A DNA stretch of 63,299 nucleotides from an uncultured Eubacteriales bacterium (lineage in GTDB: Bacteria; Bacillota; Clostridia; Oscillospirales; QAMX01), in assembly GCA_905205975.1 (NCBI GenBank), contig CAJLFQ010000004.1:1-63299 (forward strand), read 5' to 3'. The position numbers and the translations under genes are program-made. The number at the start of each line of letters is the position of its first letter. Within the stretch, counting starts at the first letter, position 1. The notes beneath the pieces were generated by a model, which saw only the letters and a program-made list of their open reading frames with translations, searched no databases and had not been told where the DNA came from. Below, in pieces: positions 16,887 through 24,994 of the stretch.

Positions 16887-18179
16887 TCAGCCGATGACCG
16901 CAGTCGTCGGCTCGGCGGGCGCCGAAGCATCTTCTTCCGCTGAGCGCCGGATATTTTCTTCGTGCTGCGCAATCGTCGAGGCAAAGTAATGCCAACCGTT
17001 TTTCCGGGCAACATAGTAATAATAATTGGTTTCTTCGGGGTAGAGCGCGGCGCGGATGGCGGCAAGCCCCGGGTTGGAGATCGGGCCGATGGGCAGCCCT
17101 TCGCAGATGTAGGTGTTGTATGGGCTGTCAATCAGCAGGTCTTCCGCGGTCAGCTTTTCTTTCCACTCTGGCAAAGCATACTGAACGGTGGCGTCGATCT
17201 GTAAATGGGGGAACCGGCTGCTGCGCAGCCGGTTGTGGATGACGGAAGAAATGGCGGGCCGTTCTTCGTCGTATTTGGCTTCGCGCTCGATCATGGAGGC
17301 GATGATCATGATATCGCGCACACTCATGTTGATGTTTTCCGCGCGGGACTTGAGATCGACGTCCCATTTCCGGTTGAAGTTGGACAGGAATTTTTTCAAA
17401 ACGCGAACCGGCGAGTCGCCGACGTAGAAGTCATAGGTGTCGGGGAAGAGATATCCTTCCAGACGCTTGTCGGAATACGGCAGATCCTTCAAAAAACGGT
17501 AGGAAAAGTCATAATATTTCGCATACGCGTGGAGCAGATACGCTTCGCAGACGCCGTTTTCTTCCAGCAGTTCGAAGATATCGTCCAGAACCATGCCTTC
17601 CGGGATGGTCACAGTGACCACCTGCTTGGTGCTGGCGCGGTATTTGATTTTGGAGAGGATGGTGCGGTAGTCCATCGATGGGCTAAGCGTATAGGTGCCG
17701 GGCTGGATTTTGTCGCCCATGTGTGTCATCTTTGCGAACGTCCAGAACAGGGAGGGATAGCGTATGACGCCGTCGTCGGAGAGCTGACCGGCGATCTCAC
17801 GGAGCGAAGCGTCGTCGCTGATCTCGACCGTGATCTCCTTGTCGCTTTTGACGAGGGCAAACATATCGTTGGCGGCCAGAATTGCAAATGCGGCCAGCAG
17901 AATCGACAGCCCCAGCACCAATGCGCAGTAGGCAAAGGTGGAGAGACAGCCGATTCCGGCGCGCGGTTTTTCTTCCGAGCGGTCGTCCGGCATTTCATCT
18001 TCCGGTGCTGGTTCCGCCGGTGCAGGCGGTTCGGCAGCCGGCGTTTTTTGTGTTTCTTCCGGCGCGGGTTCGGCGCCGTCTTCCGCCAAAAGGCGGTTCA
18101 GAAGCGCGTTGTCCGAGGCAGGCGGCGTCGAATCGCCGCTGTCCGGCAGATTTTCAAAGTCAAACGGTTTTTTGTCCAT
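16887..18179 (-). CDS. mltG: endolytic transglycosylase MltG (YceG family)
   Basis: Inner-membrane lytic transglycosylase that cuts nascent glycan strands and helps set their length. 430 residues: a disordered Pro/Glu/Ala-rich cytoplasmic tail (about 1-75), one membrane segment (about 82-104), a LysM-like region, and the YceG domain with RLEGYLFPDTYDFY, the catalytic-glutamate segment MIEREAKYDEERP and INDATVQYAL-like IDATVQYALP. The C-terminal YYYYVARKNGWHYFASTIAQH is also characteristic. AAAGGC precedes the ATG. Confidence 0.94.
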   Translation of the reverse strand: MDKKPFDFENLPDSGDSTPPASDNALLNRLLAEDGAEPAPEETQKTPAAEPPAPAEPAPEDEMPDDRSEEKPRAGIGCLSTFAYCALVLGLSILLAAFAILAANDMFALVKSDKEITVEISDDASLREIAGQLSDDGVIRYPSLFWTFAKMTHMGDKIQPGTYTLSPSMDYRTILSKIKYRASTKQVVTVTIPEGMVLDDIFELLEENGVCEAYLLHAYAKYYDFSYRFLKDLPYSDKRLEGYLFPDTYDFYVGDSPVRVLKKFLSNFNRKWDVDLKSRAENINMSVRDIMIIASMIEREAKYDEERPAISSVIHNRLRSSRFPHLQIDATVQYALPEWKEKLTAEDLLIDSPYNTYICEGLPIGPISNPGLAAIRAALYPEETNYYYYVARKNGWHYFASTIAQHEENIRRSAEEDASAPAEPTTAVIG

Positions 18180-18337
18180 GGTGGCGATGCCTTTCCGGAT
18201 CCGGCCTTACGGCGGAGTCCTTGCTGCGCCGCGCGGAACACATTGCGGCACAGCAGCATAGTATGGTCTCGAAAGGGCAGAAACCCTTGAAAACAGCTTT
18301 CTCCATAGCTGAAATTTCAGAAAGGCTGGTCAAAACC

Positions 18338-18436
18338 ATGTGCTGCAACAATATTTTTGACGACAACAACTGCTGGTGGATCATCATCGTGATCGCGATC
18401 ATTCTGCTGCTGTTCTCTTCCTGCTGCAACGACTGA
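18338..18436 (+). CDS. 32-residue cysteine-rich single-pass membrane peptide
   Basis: ATG 18338 to TGA 18436 encodes a peptide starting MCCNNIFDDNN, followed by CWW, an 11-residue run of Ile/Val/Ala/Leu and ending FSSCCND. It has paired cysteines on both sides of one membrane helix. Evidence that it is a gene: it is oriented opposite to both neighbours, AAAGG stands 12 bases upstream, TTGAAA and TGAAAT spaced by 17 (18286-18314) could be a promoter, and a strong terminator follows 23 bases after the stop. It recalls the tiny Cys/hydrophobic peptides of spore formers (YjcZ-like), but no homology can be proven by eye. Confidence 0.65.
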   Translation: MCCNNIFDDNNCWWIIIVIAIILLLFSSCCND

Positions 18437-18459
18437 TTCAAACCCAGTAGAGCGCAGAC

Positions 18460-18500
18460 GGCCGCCCGCCCGGATTCCGTGCGGGCGGTCGGCATTTTTT
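18460..18500 (+). terminator. rho-independent terminator of the 32-residue peptide gene
   Basis: Ten-base GC-rich stem (GGCCGCCCGC with GCGGGCGGTC, one G-T pair) followed three bases later by a run of T residues on the plus strand; no other plus-strand gene precedes it. Confidence 0.88.
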
Positions 18501-18506
18501 GCACAA

Positions 18507-19064
18507 TCAGTCTGGAAACTGCATGGAGCGGCGGACAAAGGCCGCGCTGACGCTGTCCTTCAGCAGTGTGCCGACGGCGAAAGCAAAATCGGCGGCGACA
18601 CCTGCGCCGGCGGCCGTGACAAAGCGGCCGTCTGTGACAACGCGGTCGCTGACCTTTTCAGCGCCGAGAAGATGTTCTTCAAATCCGGGGAAACAGGTGG
18701 CGCGGCGGCCGCGGAGCAGCCCAAGCCGTCCGATCACCATCGGTGCGGCGCAGATGGCGCCGACAACGCCGCCGGCTTCAGCCGTGCGGCAGACGAGTTC
18801 GCCGACCGGGCGCGTTGCGTCCAAATTGCGGGTGCCGGGCATCCCGCCCGGCAGAATCACCGCGGCAGGCGTTTGGTTCTTCAGCTGGTTCAGCGTCCGG
18901 TCCATGGTCAGCTCCATGCCGTGCGCACCGCGAACCTGCTTTCCTGTCACGCCGACCAAAACGACGTCCAGTTCCATGCGGCGGAGAATATCCACCGGCG
19001 TAACGGCTTCGATTTCTTCAAAACCGTCGGCAAACAAAACATAAACAGAAGAATCCGTCATCAT
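18507..19064 (-). CDS. DJ-1/PfpI family protein
   Basis: 185 residues from the chosen start. VYVLFADGFEEIEAVTPVD at the N terminus and the nucleophile-elbow cysteine in GAICAAP are typical of the DJ-1 (YajL/ThiJ) branch, proteins linked to glyoxal detoxification or protein repair in the cytoplasm. The open frame extends to 19256, but GAAAGGTG before ATG 19064 and the family N terminus favour this start. A 9-bp stem-loop (19095-19124) lies upstream, between it and the GNAT gene. Confidence 0.9.
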   Translation of the reverse strand: MMTDSSVYVLFADGFEEIEAVTPVDILRRMELDVVLVGVTGKQVRGAHGMELTMDRTLNQLKNQTPAAVILPGGMPGTRNLDATRPVGELVCRTAEAGGVVGAICAAPMVIGRLGLLRGRRATCFPGFEEHLLGAEKVSDRVVTDGRFVTAAGAGVAADFAFAVGTLLKDSVSAAFVRRSMQFPD

Positions 19065-19128
19065 CGGGTTCACACCTTTCGGGTCAGATATCGTCTCCGC
19101 TCCATAGTATCTGCCGGAGCGGAGCGGT

Positions 19129-19935
19129 TCAGTCAAAGAGCAGATTAAATCGTGTCGGAGACGGGCAGCGTCCCCGCGCATAGACAAACGGTATGCCGGT
19201 ATCGGCCGGCAGACGGCAGCGGATGCTGCTGCGGCCGAAGTGGCTGGCGGCTGCACGCAGCAGCAGAGAGAGGTCGCCGCCGTTCGGCACGACGGCTTCC
19301 CGAACCGTCAACTCATTTTCGGCGTCCAGAAAAACGTATCCGCCGCAGCGGCAGAGGTAAAAACCACCGCCGGAATTTCCGTAGAGCGCGTCCAGCGCCG
19401 CATACATGTCGGCTGAACGGCAGATCGACGGCCGCTGCCCGGCAGACGTGCGACACAGACGATTGATGCAGGCGTAGTCGGCCGGTGCCGCACGGCGAAG
19501 CGTCGGACAAACCGTCGGAAAAGCATGCGCCAGCACGGTGGACTCACGCAGATAACCGACGGGGGCGTATTGAAAATGTGTATACGTCCCGGCCAGCAGG
19601 GGTGTCGCCGGGATCAGCAGGGTAAAGGCATCCCCGCGGGCGTCGCAGAATTGGTGGACGGCGTTCAGCAGGCGCTTCATGCAGCCTTGTCCGCGGGATT
19701 CCGGCCGCGTACAGAGCGCATAGACATACCCGGCAGTTTCACCGGTGCTGACCGGCAGCTGCGGCACAAGCGCCATAGCGGTCAGCGTGCCGTGTTCATC
19801 TTCGTCAATCAGTGCGTCGCCCATCGGCAGCACGTGCTGGAACACGGCGTCGGTAAACGCGCTGCTGTCGCTGAAACACCGTATATACAGCGCCGTCATG
19901 GCGGCGATATCGTTGGGGTCGGCCGGGCGGATCAT
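19129..19935 (-). CDS. GNAT family N-acetyltransferase
   Basis: 268 residues. An N-terminal GNAT fold has ALYIRCF near the start and the acetyl-CoA loop TRPESRGQGCMKRLL (about 77-91); a second, C-terminal half (about 140-268) resembles the SCP2/Eis-like extension. Acceptor unknown. Its ATG overlaps the stop of the upstream DUF2156 gene by ATGA (19932-19935), so the two are translationally coupled. Confidence 0.85.
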   Translation of the reverse strand: MIRPADPNDIAAMTALYIRCFSDSSAFTDAVFQHVLPMGDALIDEDEHGTLTAMALVPQLPVSTGETAGYVYALCTRPESRGQGCMKRLLNAVHQFCDARGDAFTLLIPATPLLAGTYTHFQYAPVGYLRESTVLAHAFPTVCPTLRRAAPADYACINRLCRTSAGQRPSICRSADMYAALDALYGNSGGGFYLCRCGGYVFLDAENELTVREAVVPNGGDLSLLLRAAASHFGRSSIRCRLPADTGIPFVYARGRCPSPTRFNLLFD

Positions 19936-20834
19936 GACGCCGTCACCCGCGCAGTCGAAAACATCAGCTGCTGAACAGGGTGGTAAGACTGTTTTGCCTG
20001 GCGCAGACCGTCCAGCCCCATGTCTTCCTCGCGGTTGAGATAGGCATACTGCGGTGCCAGCATCTGCGCCATGGCGCGGTTGATGACAGCATAAGCGCCG
20101 GGCACATCCGCTAAGGCTTTTTCAACGTGAACATCTGCGGCCAGCCCGGAAATCCGGGAAGCCAGGCTGTATGCCGTGACAGCACCGTCGACAAACAGCG
20201 CCAGACCACACAGGCCGAGCGGTTCGAAATTGGAAAGCGCACGGGCAATGGCGCACGCCTCCGAGGTGACGCCGCTGTGCCCGGCAAGACAGCCTTCCAG
20301 CGCACACCATTTGCGGTTGAAGGCCCAGACGGCGTCCAGCAGATCCGGCGTGATGGGGCGGATCTCGAAACGGCCGCTGTATTCGGCTTCAAACCGGTTG
20401 ACGAAATTGCGCTTGGCATGGTACTTTTTGCCGCTCAGCGAGGCAAGGTCAGAAGCGTTGTACAGATAATCTGCCAGGTTGGGCTGCGCGGTAAATGTAT
20501 AGGGGAGATCCGGACCGGCATCGCGGAGCATCTCGCACTGCCGGTCGGTCAGCTGGTCAAATTCCGGAAGCCCGCCGGCTTCCGCCGCATCGGCGCGAAT
20601 GGCATCCAGCGCAGCGCCGACGTCCCCGGTACCGAGCGGAAAATAATAGCGCAGCCGCCGGTCGGCGACGCCGCGGCGGAACAAAAAGCCGTCCCGGAGG
20701 CAGAACAGGTCATGGGTCTGGTCTTTCCAGATGAACATCGTCGCAAACGAAGCGTCGCTGGCCAGACTTTCGGTTTGGTCGGCCAGCTGCTGCACGGCCG
20801 GAAGGTCCTGTAATTGAAGATCTCGGAACTGCAC
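19932..20834 (-). CDS. DUF2156 (LPG synthetase C-terminal-like) domain protein
   Basis: 300 residues. The whole protein matches the DUF2156 pattern: WKDQTHDLFCLRDGFLF, YLYNASDLASLSGKKYHAKRNFVN and LNREEDMGLDGLRQAKQSYHP are family hallmarks. DUF2156 is a duplicated GNAT-type fold related to the catalytic domain of MprF/FemX-like aminoacyl-tRNA-dependent transferases; no membrane segments are present here, so it is a soluble version. The substrate is not known. Lies between tmk and the GNAT gene, overlapping the latter by four bases. Confidence 0.83.
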   Translation of the reverse strand: MQFRDLQLQDLPAVQQLADQTESLASDASFATMFIWKDQTHDLFCLRDGFLFRRGVADRRLRYYFPLGTGDVGAALDAIRADAAEAGGLPEFDQLTDRQCEMLRDAGPDLPYTFTAQPNLADYLYNASDLASLSGKKYHAKRNFVNRFEAEYSGRFEIRPITPDLLDAVWAFNRKWCALEGCLAGHSGVTSEACAIARALSNFEPLGLCGLALFVDGAVTAYSLASRISGLAADVHVEKALADVPGAYAVINRAMAQMLAPQYAYLNREEDMGLDGLRQAKQSYHPVQQLMFSTARVTAS

Positions 20835-20851
20835 AAAATAACCTCACTTGT

Positions 20852-21520
20852 TTACAGATCAAGCATTTGATAAAGCGTTTCGTGGATGGCTTCAACGGAG
20901 CGCATCCGACCGCCCTCCGTCACCGGGATGCATGTCCAGCCGTAAAAGCGTGCAGCCGCTTCCGCCGCCTGCGAACAGCGCAGCAGATAGGCGGCGTCCT
21001 GCTCGTGAATGTCGCGGGCAACGCCGGTTGATTCGGCGCGCACCGCAATCAGGCGCAGTGCCGTTTCGGCGGGGATGTGCAGAAAGAAAACGGCGTCCGG
21101 CTTCGGCAGCGCAAGCTCGCCGAATTCGTAGCGTTCAAGCCATTCAAAAAAAGCGGGCCAATCGGCTTCCGGCAGCTTGGCAGCCTGATGGATGGCGTTG
21201 GAGGTCGTGTAGCGGGCGGAAAGCACCGTGCCGCCTGTGCGCCAGACCCGCCCCCATGCGTCTGTTTTGAAAGAGGCATAACGGTCCACCGCGAAGATGG
21301 AAGCCGCAGCATAGGCGTTGACGTCGCCGGGATGGGTGCCGAATGCGCCGCTCAAGTATTGAGAAACCAGTTTGCCGGACGGGCTGTCATAATTCGGAAA
21401 CGAGGTGCCGGTCAGCGGTTTGCCTTCCGACGATGCGCGGGCGAGCAGCCGGTCATACTGCGTGGATTTGCCGGAGCCGTCAATCCCTTCAAGAACGTAT
21501 AATTTGCCGTTGGACTGCAT
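20852..21520 (-). CDS. tmk: thymidylate kinase
   Basis: Phosphorylates dTMP to dTDP with ATP. 222 residues; Walker A GIDGSGKST near the N terminus, FPNYDSPSGKLVSQYLSG, the AVDRYASF (DR) motif and ARYTTSNAIHQAAKL base-binding region are all present. AGGAGG lies 11 bases before the ATG. The variant lid and the long insertion compared with E. coli Tmk are as in the clostridial branch annotated dTMP kinase. The DUF2156 gene follows after 17 bases, probably in one transcript. Confidence 0.9.
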   Translation of the reverse strand: MQSNGKLYVLEGIDGSGKSTQYDRLLARASSEGKPLTGTSFPNYDSPSGKLVSQYLSGAFGTHPGDVNAYAAASIFAVDRYASFKTDAWGRVWRTGGTVLSARYTTSNAIHQAAKLPEADWPAFFEWLERYEFGELALPKPDAVFFLHIPAETALRLIAVRAESTGVARDIHEQDAAYLLRCSQAAEAAARFYGWTCIPVTEGGRMRSVEAIHETLYQMLDL

Positions 21521-21559
21521 ATTTTTCGGATCCTCCTGAACATGCTGATTGCGGACGCC

Positions 21560-22315
21560 TCAGGCGCGCTGCTGCTTTTTTTCGCGGCGGCGCTGCCGGC
21601 AGACGGCCCAGAGAAACGACGGCAGACTGCTGATCAGCCGGCCGATGCGGCGCGGCTGGCAAAGCAGGCGATAGAACCATTCCAGATTCAGTTTGCGCCA
21701 GAACTTCGGCGCACGGTTGACTTCACCGGCGTAAATATCGACGGATCCGCCCAGACCGATCATCAGCCTGGCGTTGACCCGTCCGACGTGCGCCGCCATC
21801 CAAAGCTCCTGCTGCGGCGCACCGAGACAGACGAAGAGCAGATCCGGCGCAGCCGCGCTGATCTGCGCAGAGACGGCGCCGTCATCTGAGAAATAGCCGT
21901 CCGCCGTGCCGCAGATCTGCAGCCCGGCATATTTTTCCGTCAGGCGTTGGGCGGCTTTCTCGGCGACGCCCGGCTTGCCGCCGAAGATAAACAGACGGTA
22001 CCCCCGCTGAACGGCGACCGGCAGGATGTTTTCACCGAGTTCAACGCCGGGGACGCGGCCGCCGATGGGGCGGCGGAGAATTTTCAAAGCGTAAATGACG
22101 CCGATCCCGTCCGGAATGACGAGGGAAGCGCCGTTCACTGCGGCCATAATACGCGGATCACGGCGGCAGAAGCAGATGATTTCCGGATTCGGCGTGACAA
22201 TATAGCCGGGTTCGCCCGATTCGATCAGCGTTTCAACCGCTTCAACCGCACCGCTCATGGTAATGTTGTTGAGGCCGACGCCCAAAACGTCCGCCCGCTG
22301 TTCCGCAAATGTCAA
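21560..22315 (-). CDS. WecG/TagA/CpsF family glycosyltransferase
   Basis: 251 residues, GT26. VLGVGLNNITM, the TPNPEII(C) motif, PDGIGVIYA and FVCLGAPQQELWM are family signatures. Enzymes of this family add N-acetylmannosamine or related sugars to undecaprenyl-linked GlcNAc in wall teichoic acid or other surface-glycan synthesis, at the inner face of the membrane (basic amphipathic C terminus RRREKKQQ). The start is TTG 22315: AAAGGAGG stands 7 bases upstream; the frame continues further but without a ribosome site. Divergent from the GtrS-like gene. Confidence 0.93.
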   Translation of the reverse strand: MTFAEQRADVLGVGLNNITMSGAVEAVETLIESGEPGYIVTPNPEIICFCRRDPRIMAAVNGASLVIPDGIGVIYALKILRRPIGGRVPGVELGENILPVAVQRGYRLFIFGGKPGVAEKAAQRLTEKYAGLQICGTADGYFSDDGAVSAQISAAAPDLLFVCLGAPQQELWMAAHVGRVNARLMIGLGGSVDIYAGEVNRAPKFWRKLNLEWFYRLLCQPRRIGRLISSLPSFLWAVCRQRRREKKQQRA

Positions 22316-22356
22316 ACGGCATCCTCCTTTCGGCTGTCCATACAAATCTACCTTAT

Positions 22357-22384
22357 ATTTTACCATAAAATGCGAAATAGTCAA
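22357..22384 (-). promoter_or_regulatory. promoter of the TagA-like gene
   Basis: Minus strand TTGACT, 16 bases, TAAAAT upstream of the TTG start at 22315. Confidence 0.65.
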
Positions 22385-22438
22385 TTCCTTTCCGGAAAAA
22401 AAGACGCTGCGGGGCGCAGAAAACGCCTGACAGCGGCC

Positions 22439-22467
22439 TTGCACGCACCGGGCGGATGTGATATAAT
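22439..22467 (+). promoter_or_regulatory. promoter of the GtrS-like gene
   Basis: TTGCAC, 17 bases, TATAAT with TG one base before the -10 (extended -10). Confidence 0.7.
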
Positions 22468-22498
22468 CAAAGGCGAAAACAGCCGGGAGGAATCAAAA

Positions 22499-24070
22499 AT
22501 GAACGAAAAATCAAATGGACCGTGCAGACAAACGGTTTTCGCTGCACTTTCCGGGCAGACCGTTCCGCGCCATCTCCGGGTGACGTTCTGCGCGGCGCTG
22601 CTTACCGGCCTCCTGACGCATCTCTATATGCTGGTCAACAAACTGCCGAACCATGACGACATCGGTCATCTGTTCGGCTGCTCTTACGGCGCGGAATCGG
22701 GGCGTTGGCTGCTGCCGCTTGTCCTGAACGCGAGCGGCGCGTTCAGCACGCCGTGGCTGAATGGTCTGCTTGCCGTCTGCTGGCTGGCTGCGGCAGCCTG
22801 TTTTACCGTCGAGCTGTTCCGCATCCGGCGCACGGCTTTCTGTGTATTGGCTGCGGCGATGATGGTCACATTCCCGTCCGTTACAGCGACAATGACCTAC
22901 ATGTTTACCGCAGACGGATACTTCTTCGCACTGGCGCTGGCCTGCGCCGCTGCATACTGCGCCGTGCGGTTCCGGTACGGCGCGGCATTTGCTGTTCCGC
23001 TTCTTGTCGCGTCCATGGCGATTTACCAGAGCTATTTCGCCTTTGCCGCAGCGCTTTGCGTCGGCGCGCTGATCCTGGAGGCGCTGGACGGCGAGCCGCC
23101 CAAAAAGCTGCTGCTGCGCTGTCTGAAGCTCTTCCTGACGCTTTTGGGCGGGATGCTCTGCTATCTGCTCTCCGTCCGAATCAGCGCGCACTGGGTCGAG
23201 CTGACCGGGTACAAAGGCATCCGCGAACTGGGGCATGTTTCCCTGCGCAGTCTGCCGGGGCTGATTGCCGCCTCATATGACCGCTATATCGACTTTTTTG
23301 TCCGGACGGGTATGCCGTTTCATTCGACATTGCTCCGCGCCGCATATCCCGTCTGTGCGGCTGGGTCGGTCTGCCTGCTCATACAGAGCGGGCTGTGCCG
23401 TCGCCTGCGTCCCGGCAGCTGGTGGCTGCTGGCAGGGCTGATTGCCGCATTCCCGCTGGCGGCAAACGTCATCACGGTCATGGCGCCCGGGCAGACGCCG
23501 CATCTGCTGATGATTTACGGCATCTGTCTGCTGCCTGTCTTTTCACTGGCTGCGGCGGAAATCCGGCCGGAAGTAAAAAAACAGCGTCCGGCTTCTGCGG
23601 CGCTCAGCCGGATATGCGCCGGTCTCGCTGCGCTGACGGTGGCGTTCGGTTCGTTTTCCTATGCGGTTGCCGCCAATCAGGCGTATCTGAAGCTGGATAT
23701 CGCCTCCAAAGAGCTGGCTTCCGTATCGGCGCGCCTGCTGTCGGCGGTCGAACAGGCAGAAGGCGCATACGGCGGCATACAGGTCGTTTTCGCCGGGCAT
23801 CCGTCCTCGATGCTCTACGGCGACCCGGCGCCGGAGCTGTCAGCCTTTAAAATGCTGGGCGTTTTGTCGGTGCAGGATTATCTGGATGCTTACAGCTATC
23901 CGGCTTATCTGAAGGCATACCACGCGTTTACTGGGGAAATCCACACGATCGAATCCGAAAAAACGAAAAAACTGATGCAGCGCGCCGATGTGCAGGCGAT
24001 GCCGGCATATCCGGGCGACGGCTCCGTCCGCGTGATCGGCGACTGCGTCGTCGTCAAATTCCGGTGGTAA
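22499..24070 (+). CDS. GtrS-like membrane glucosyltransferase (Glucos_trans_II type)
   Basis: 523 residues with roughly ten membrane segments between 30 and 385 and a soluble C-terminal domain. NHDDIGHLFGC (about 51) carries the acidic pair expected in the first extracytoplasmic loop of GT-C fold transferases, followed by SGRWLLPLV, a signature of this family. Such enzymes transfer glucose from a polyprenyl carrier to surface polymers. GGGAGG stands 8 bases before ATG 22499. Divergent from the TagA-like gene, which also serves surface glycans, so a joint role in envelope polymer decoration is plausible but inferred. Confidence 0.78.
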   Translation: MNEKSNGPCRQTVFAALSGQTVPRHLRVTFCAALLTGLLTHLYMLVNKLPNHDDIGHLFGCSYGAESGRWLLPLVLNASGAFSTPWLNGLLAVCWLAAAACFTVELFRIRRTAFCVLAAAMMVTFPSVTATMTYMFTADGYFFALALACAAAYCAVRFRYGAAFAVPLLVASMAIYQSYFAFAAALCVGALILEALDGEPPKKLLLRCLKLFLTLLGGMLCYLLSVRISAHWVELTGYKGIRELGHVSLRSLPGLIAASYDRYIDFFVRTGMPFHSTLLRAAYPVCAAGSVCLLIQSGLCRRLRPGSWWLLAGLIAAFPLAANVITVMAPGQTPHLLMIYGICLLPVFSLAAAEIRPEVKKQRPASAALSRICAGLAALTVAFGSFSYAVAANQAYLKLDIASKELASVSARLLSAVEQAEGAYGGIQVVFAGHPSSMLYGDPAPELSAFKMLGVLSVQDYLDAYSYPAYLKAYHAFTGEIHTIESEKTKKLMQRADVQAMPAYPGDGSVRVIGDCVVVKFRW

Positions 24071-24081
24071 AACTGCCGGAC

Positions 24082-24121
24082 AAAAAAACTCCGTATGGCT
24101 AACGCCATACGGAGTTTTTTT
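24082..24121. terminator. bidirectional terminator between GtrS-like gene and Cys-rich gene
   Basis: Perfect stem ACTCCGTATGGC with TAAC loop, flanked by seven A and seven T residues. Confidence 0.95.
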
Positions 24122-24133
24122 GTTGGGATGATT

Positions 24134-24949
24134 TTATTTCTTGCAGCCGCATCCGCAGCCGTTTTCGGAGCCGTTGTCCGGCGGGAAGAATTCGTTGGTC
24201 GGGAAGCGGAAGCGGGAGAACATATCGCAGACATCGTCTTCGGTGGTGTTCGGGCATTCTTTTTCGGGGATGCAGTAGTCCGTTCCCGGAATCAGGAGCT
24301 GCGTGTCGCGCTCCAGCCGCATCATGGAGAACTGCCCCAGGGTCACATACAGACGGCGTCCGTCGTCGCCTGCGGCAAACGGCGAACGGAAACAGGTGCA
24401 GATGGCATCCGGCACTTCGCCGCAGCCGCAGCATGTTTCGCAGCCGCAGAAGTGGTCGCACGGTTCGACGACGCGCGTCGACAGAACGACGGGGTCAACT
24501 GCTTCGATGGTGGCAATCGGCAGATTCGTCCGCGGACGGAGCTGAATGTCGTCGCCCGTTGCGGCGACCATCTGCGAAGAGAACGTTTTGGCTTTGCCTT
24601 CGCTGCCATAGAGAATGGCGCGTTTGTCAAACGTGGCGAGCCCTTCGATTTCAACGGGGCGCCCGATGCCGCAGAAGACATCCGCGGTGACGCGGTAAAA
24701 GAGCTTGGCGTCAACGGTATAGAAACCGTCGTTGAAGGGAACCGGCTCGACATCCACGTATGTCCAAAGGATTGAAGCGGATTTCGGCTTGACGTTGATG
24801 GCGCGTTCTAGAAGCGCCTGGCTTTCGTTGGTCAGCAATACACGAAGATCTTCCAAACAGTCCTGACTGCGGCAGGCGTCATAGACTTTTCGCGTCTGAA
24901 TGCAAACGGAATCTTTTCCGCAGCTGTTCGATACTCTGGAATCCGGCAA
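24134..24949 (-). CDS. cysteine-rich conserved clostridial protein
   Basis: 271 residues with about 19 cysteines, concentrated at the N terminus (CGKDSVCIQTRKVYDACRSQDC), the centre (CDHFCGCETCCGCGEVPDAICTC) and the extreme C terminus (CGCGCKK). No signal peptide or membrane segment. The start is TTG 24949, set by AAGGAGG 8 bases upstream. I know of similar clostridial proteins with a CxxTRKxYDxC..DC signature but no firm function; the cysteine content and spore-forming host make a spore-coat component a reasonable guess, not more. Transcription ends at the 24082-24121 terminator. Confidence 0.78.
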   Translation of the reverse strand: MPDSRVSNSCGKDSVCIQTRKVYDACRSQDCLEDLRVLLTNESQALLERAINVKPKSASILWTYVDVEPVPFNDGFYTVDAKLFYRVTADVFCGIGRPVEIEGLATFDKRAILYGSEGKAKTFSSQMVAATGDDIQLRPRTNLPIATIEAVDPVVLSTRVVEPCDHFCGCETCCGCGEVPDAICTCFRSPFAAGDDGRRLYVTLGQFSMMRLERDTQLLIPGTDYCIPEKECPNTTEDDVCDMFSRFRFPTNEFFPPDNGSENGCGCGCKK

Positions 24950-24994
24950 AATGATAACCTCCTTGCCTAATGGCAGACAGCAGGACGCTGCCTT

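Noticed and set aside
19095..19124. Terminator between GNAT and DJ-1 genes
   Set aside because: There is a 9-bp stem (CTCCGCTCC with GGAGCGGAG) but no T-run on the minus strand, so it was not listed as a terminator.
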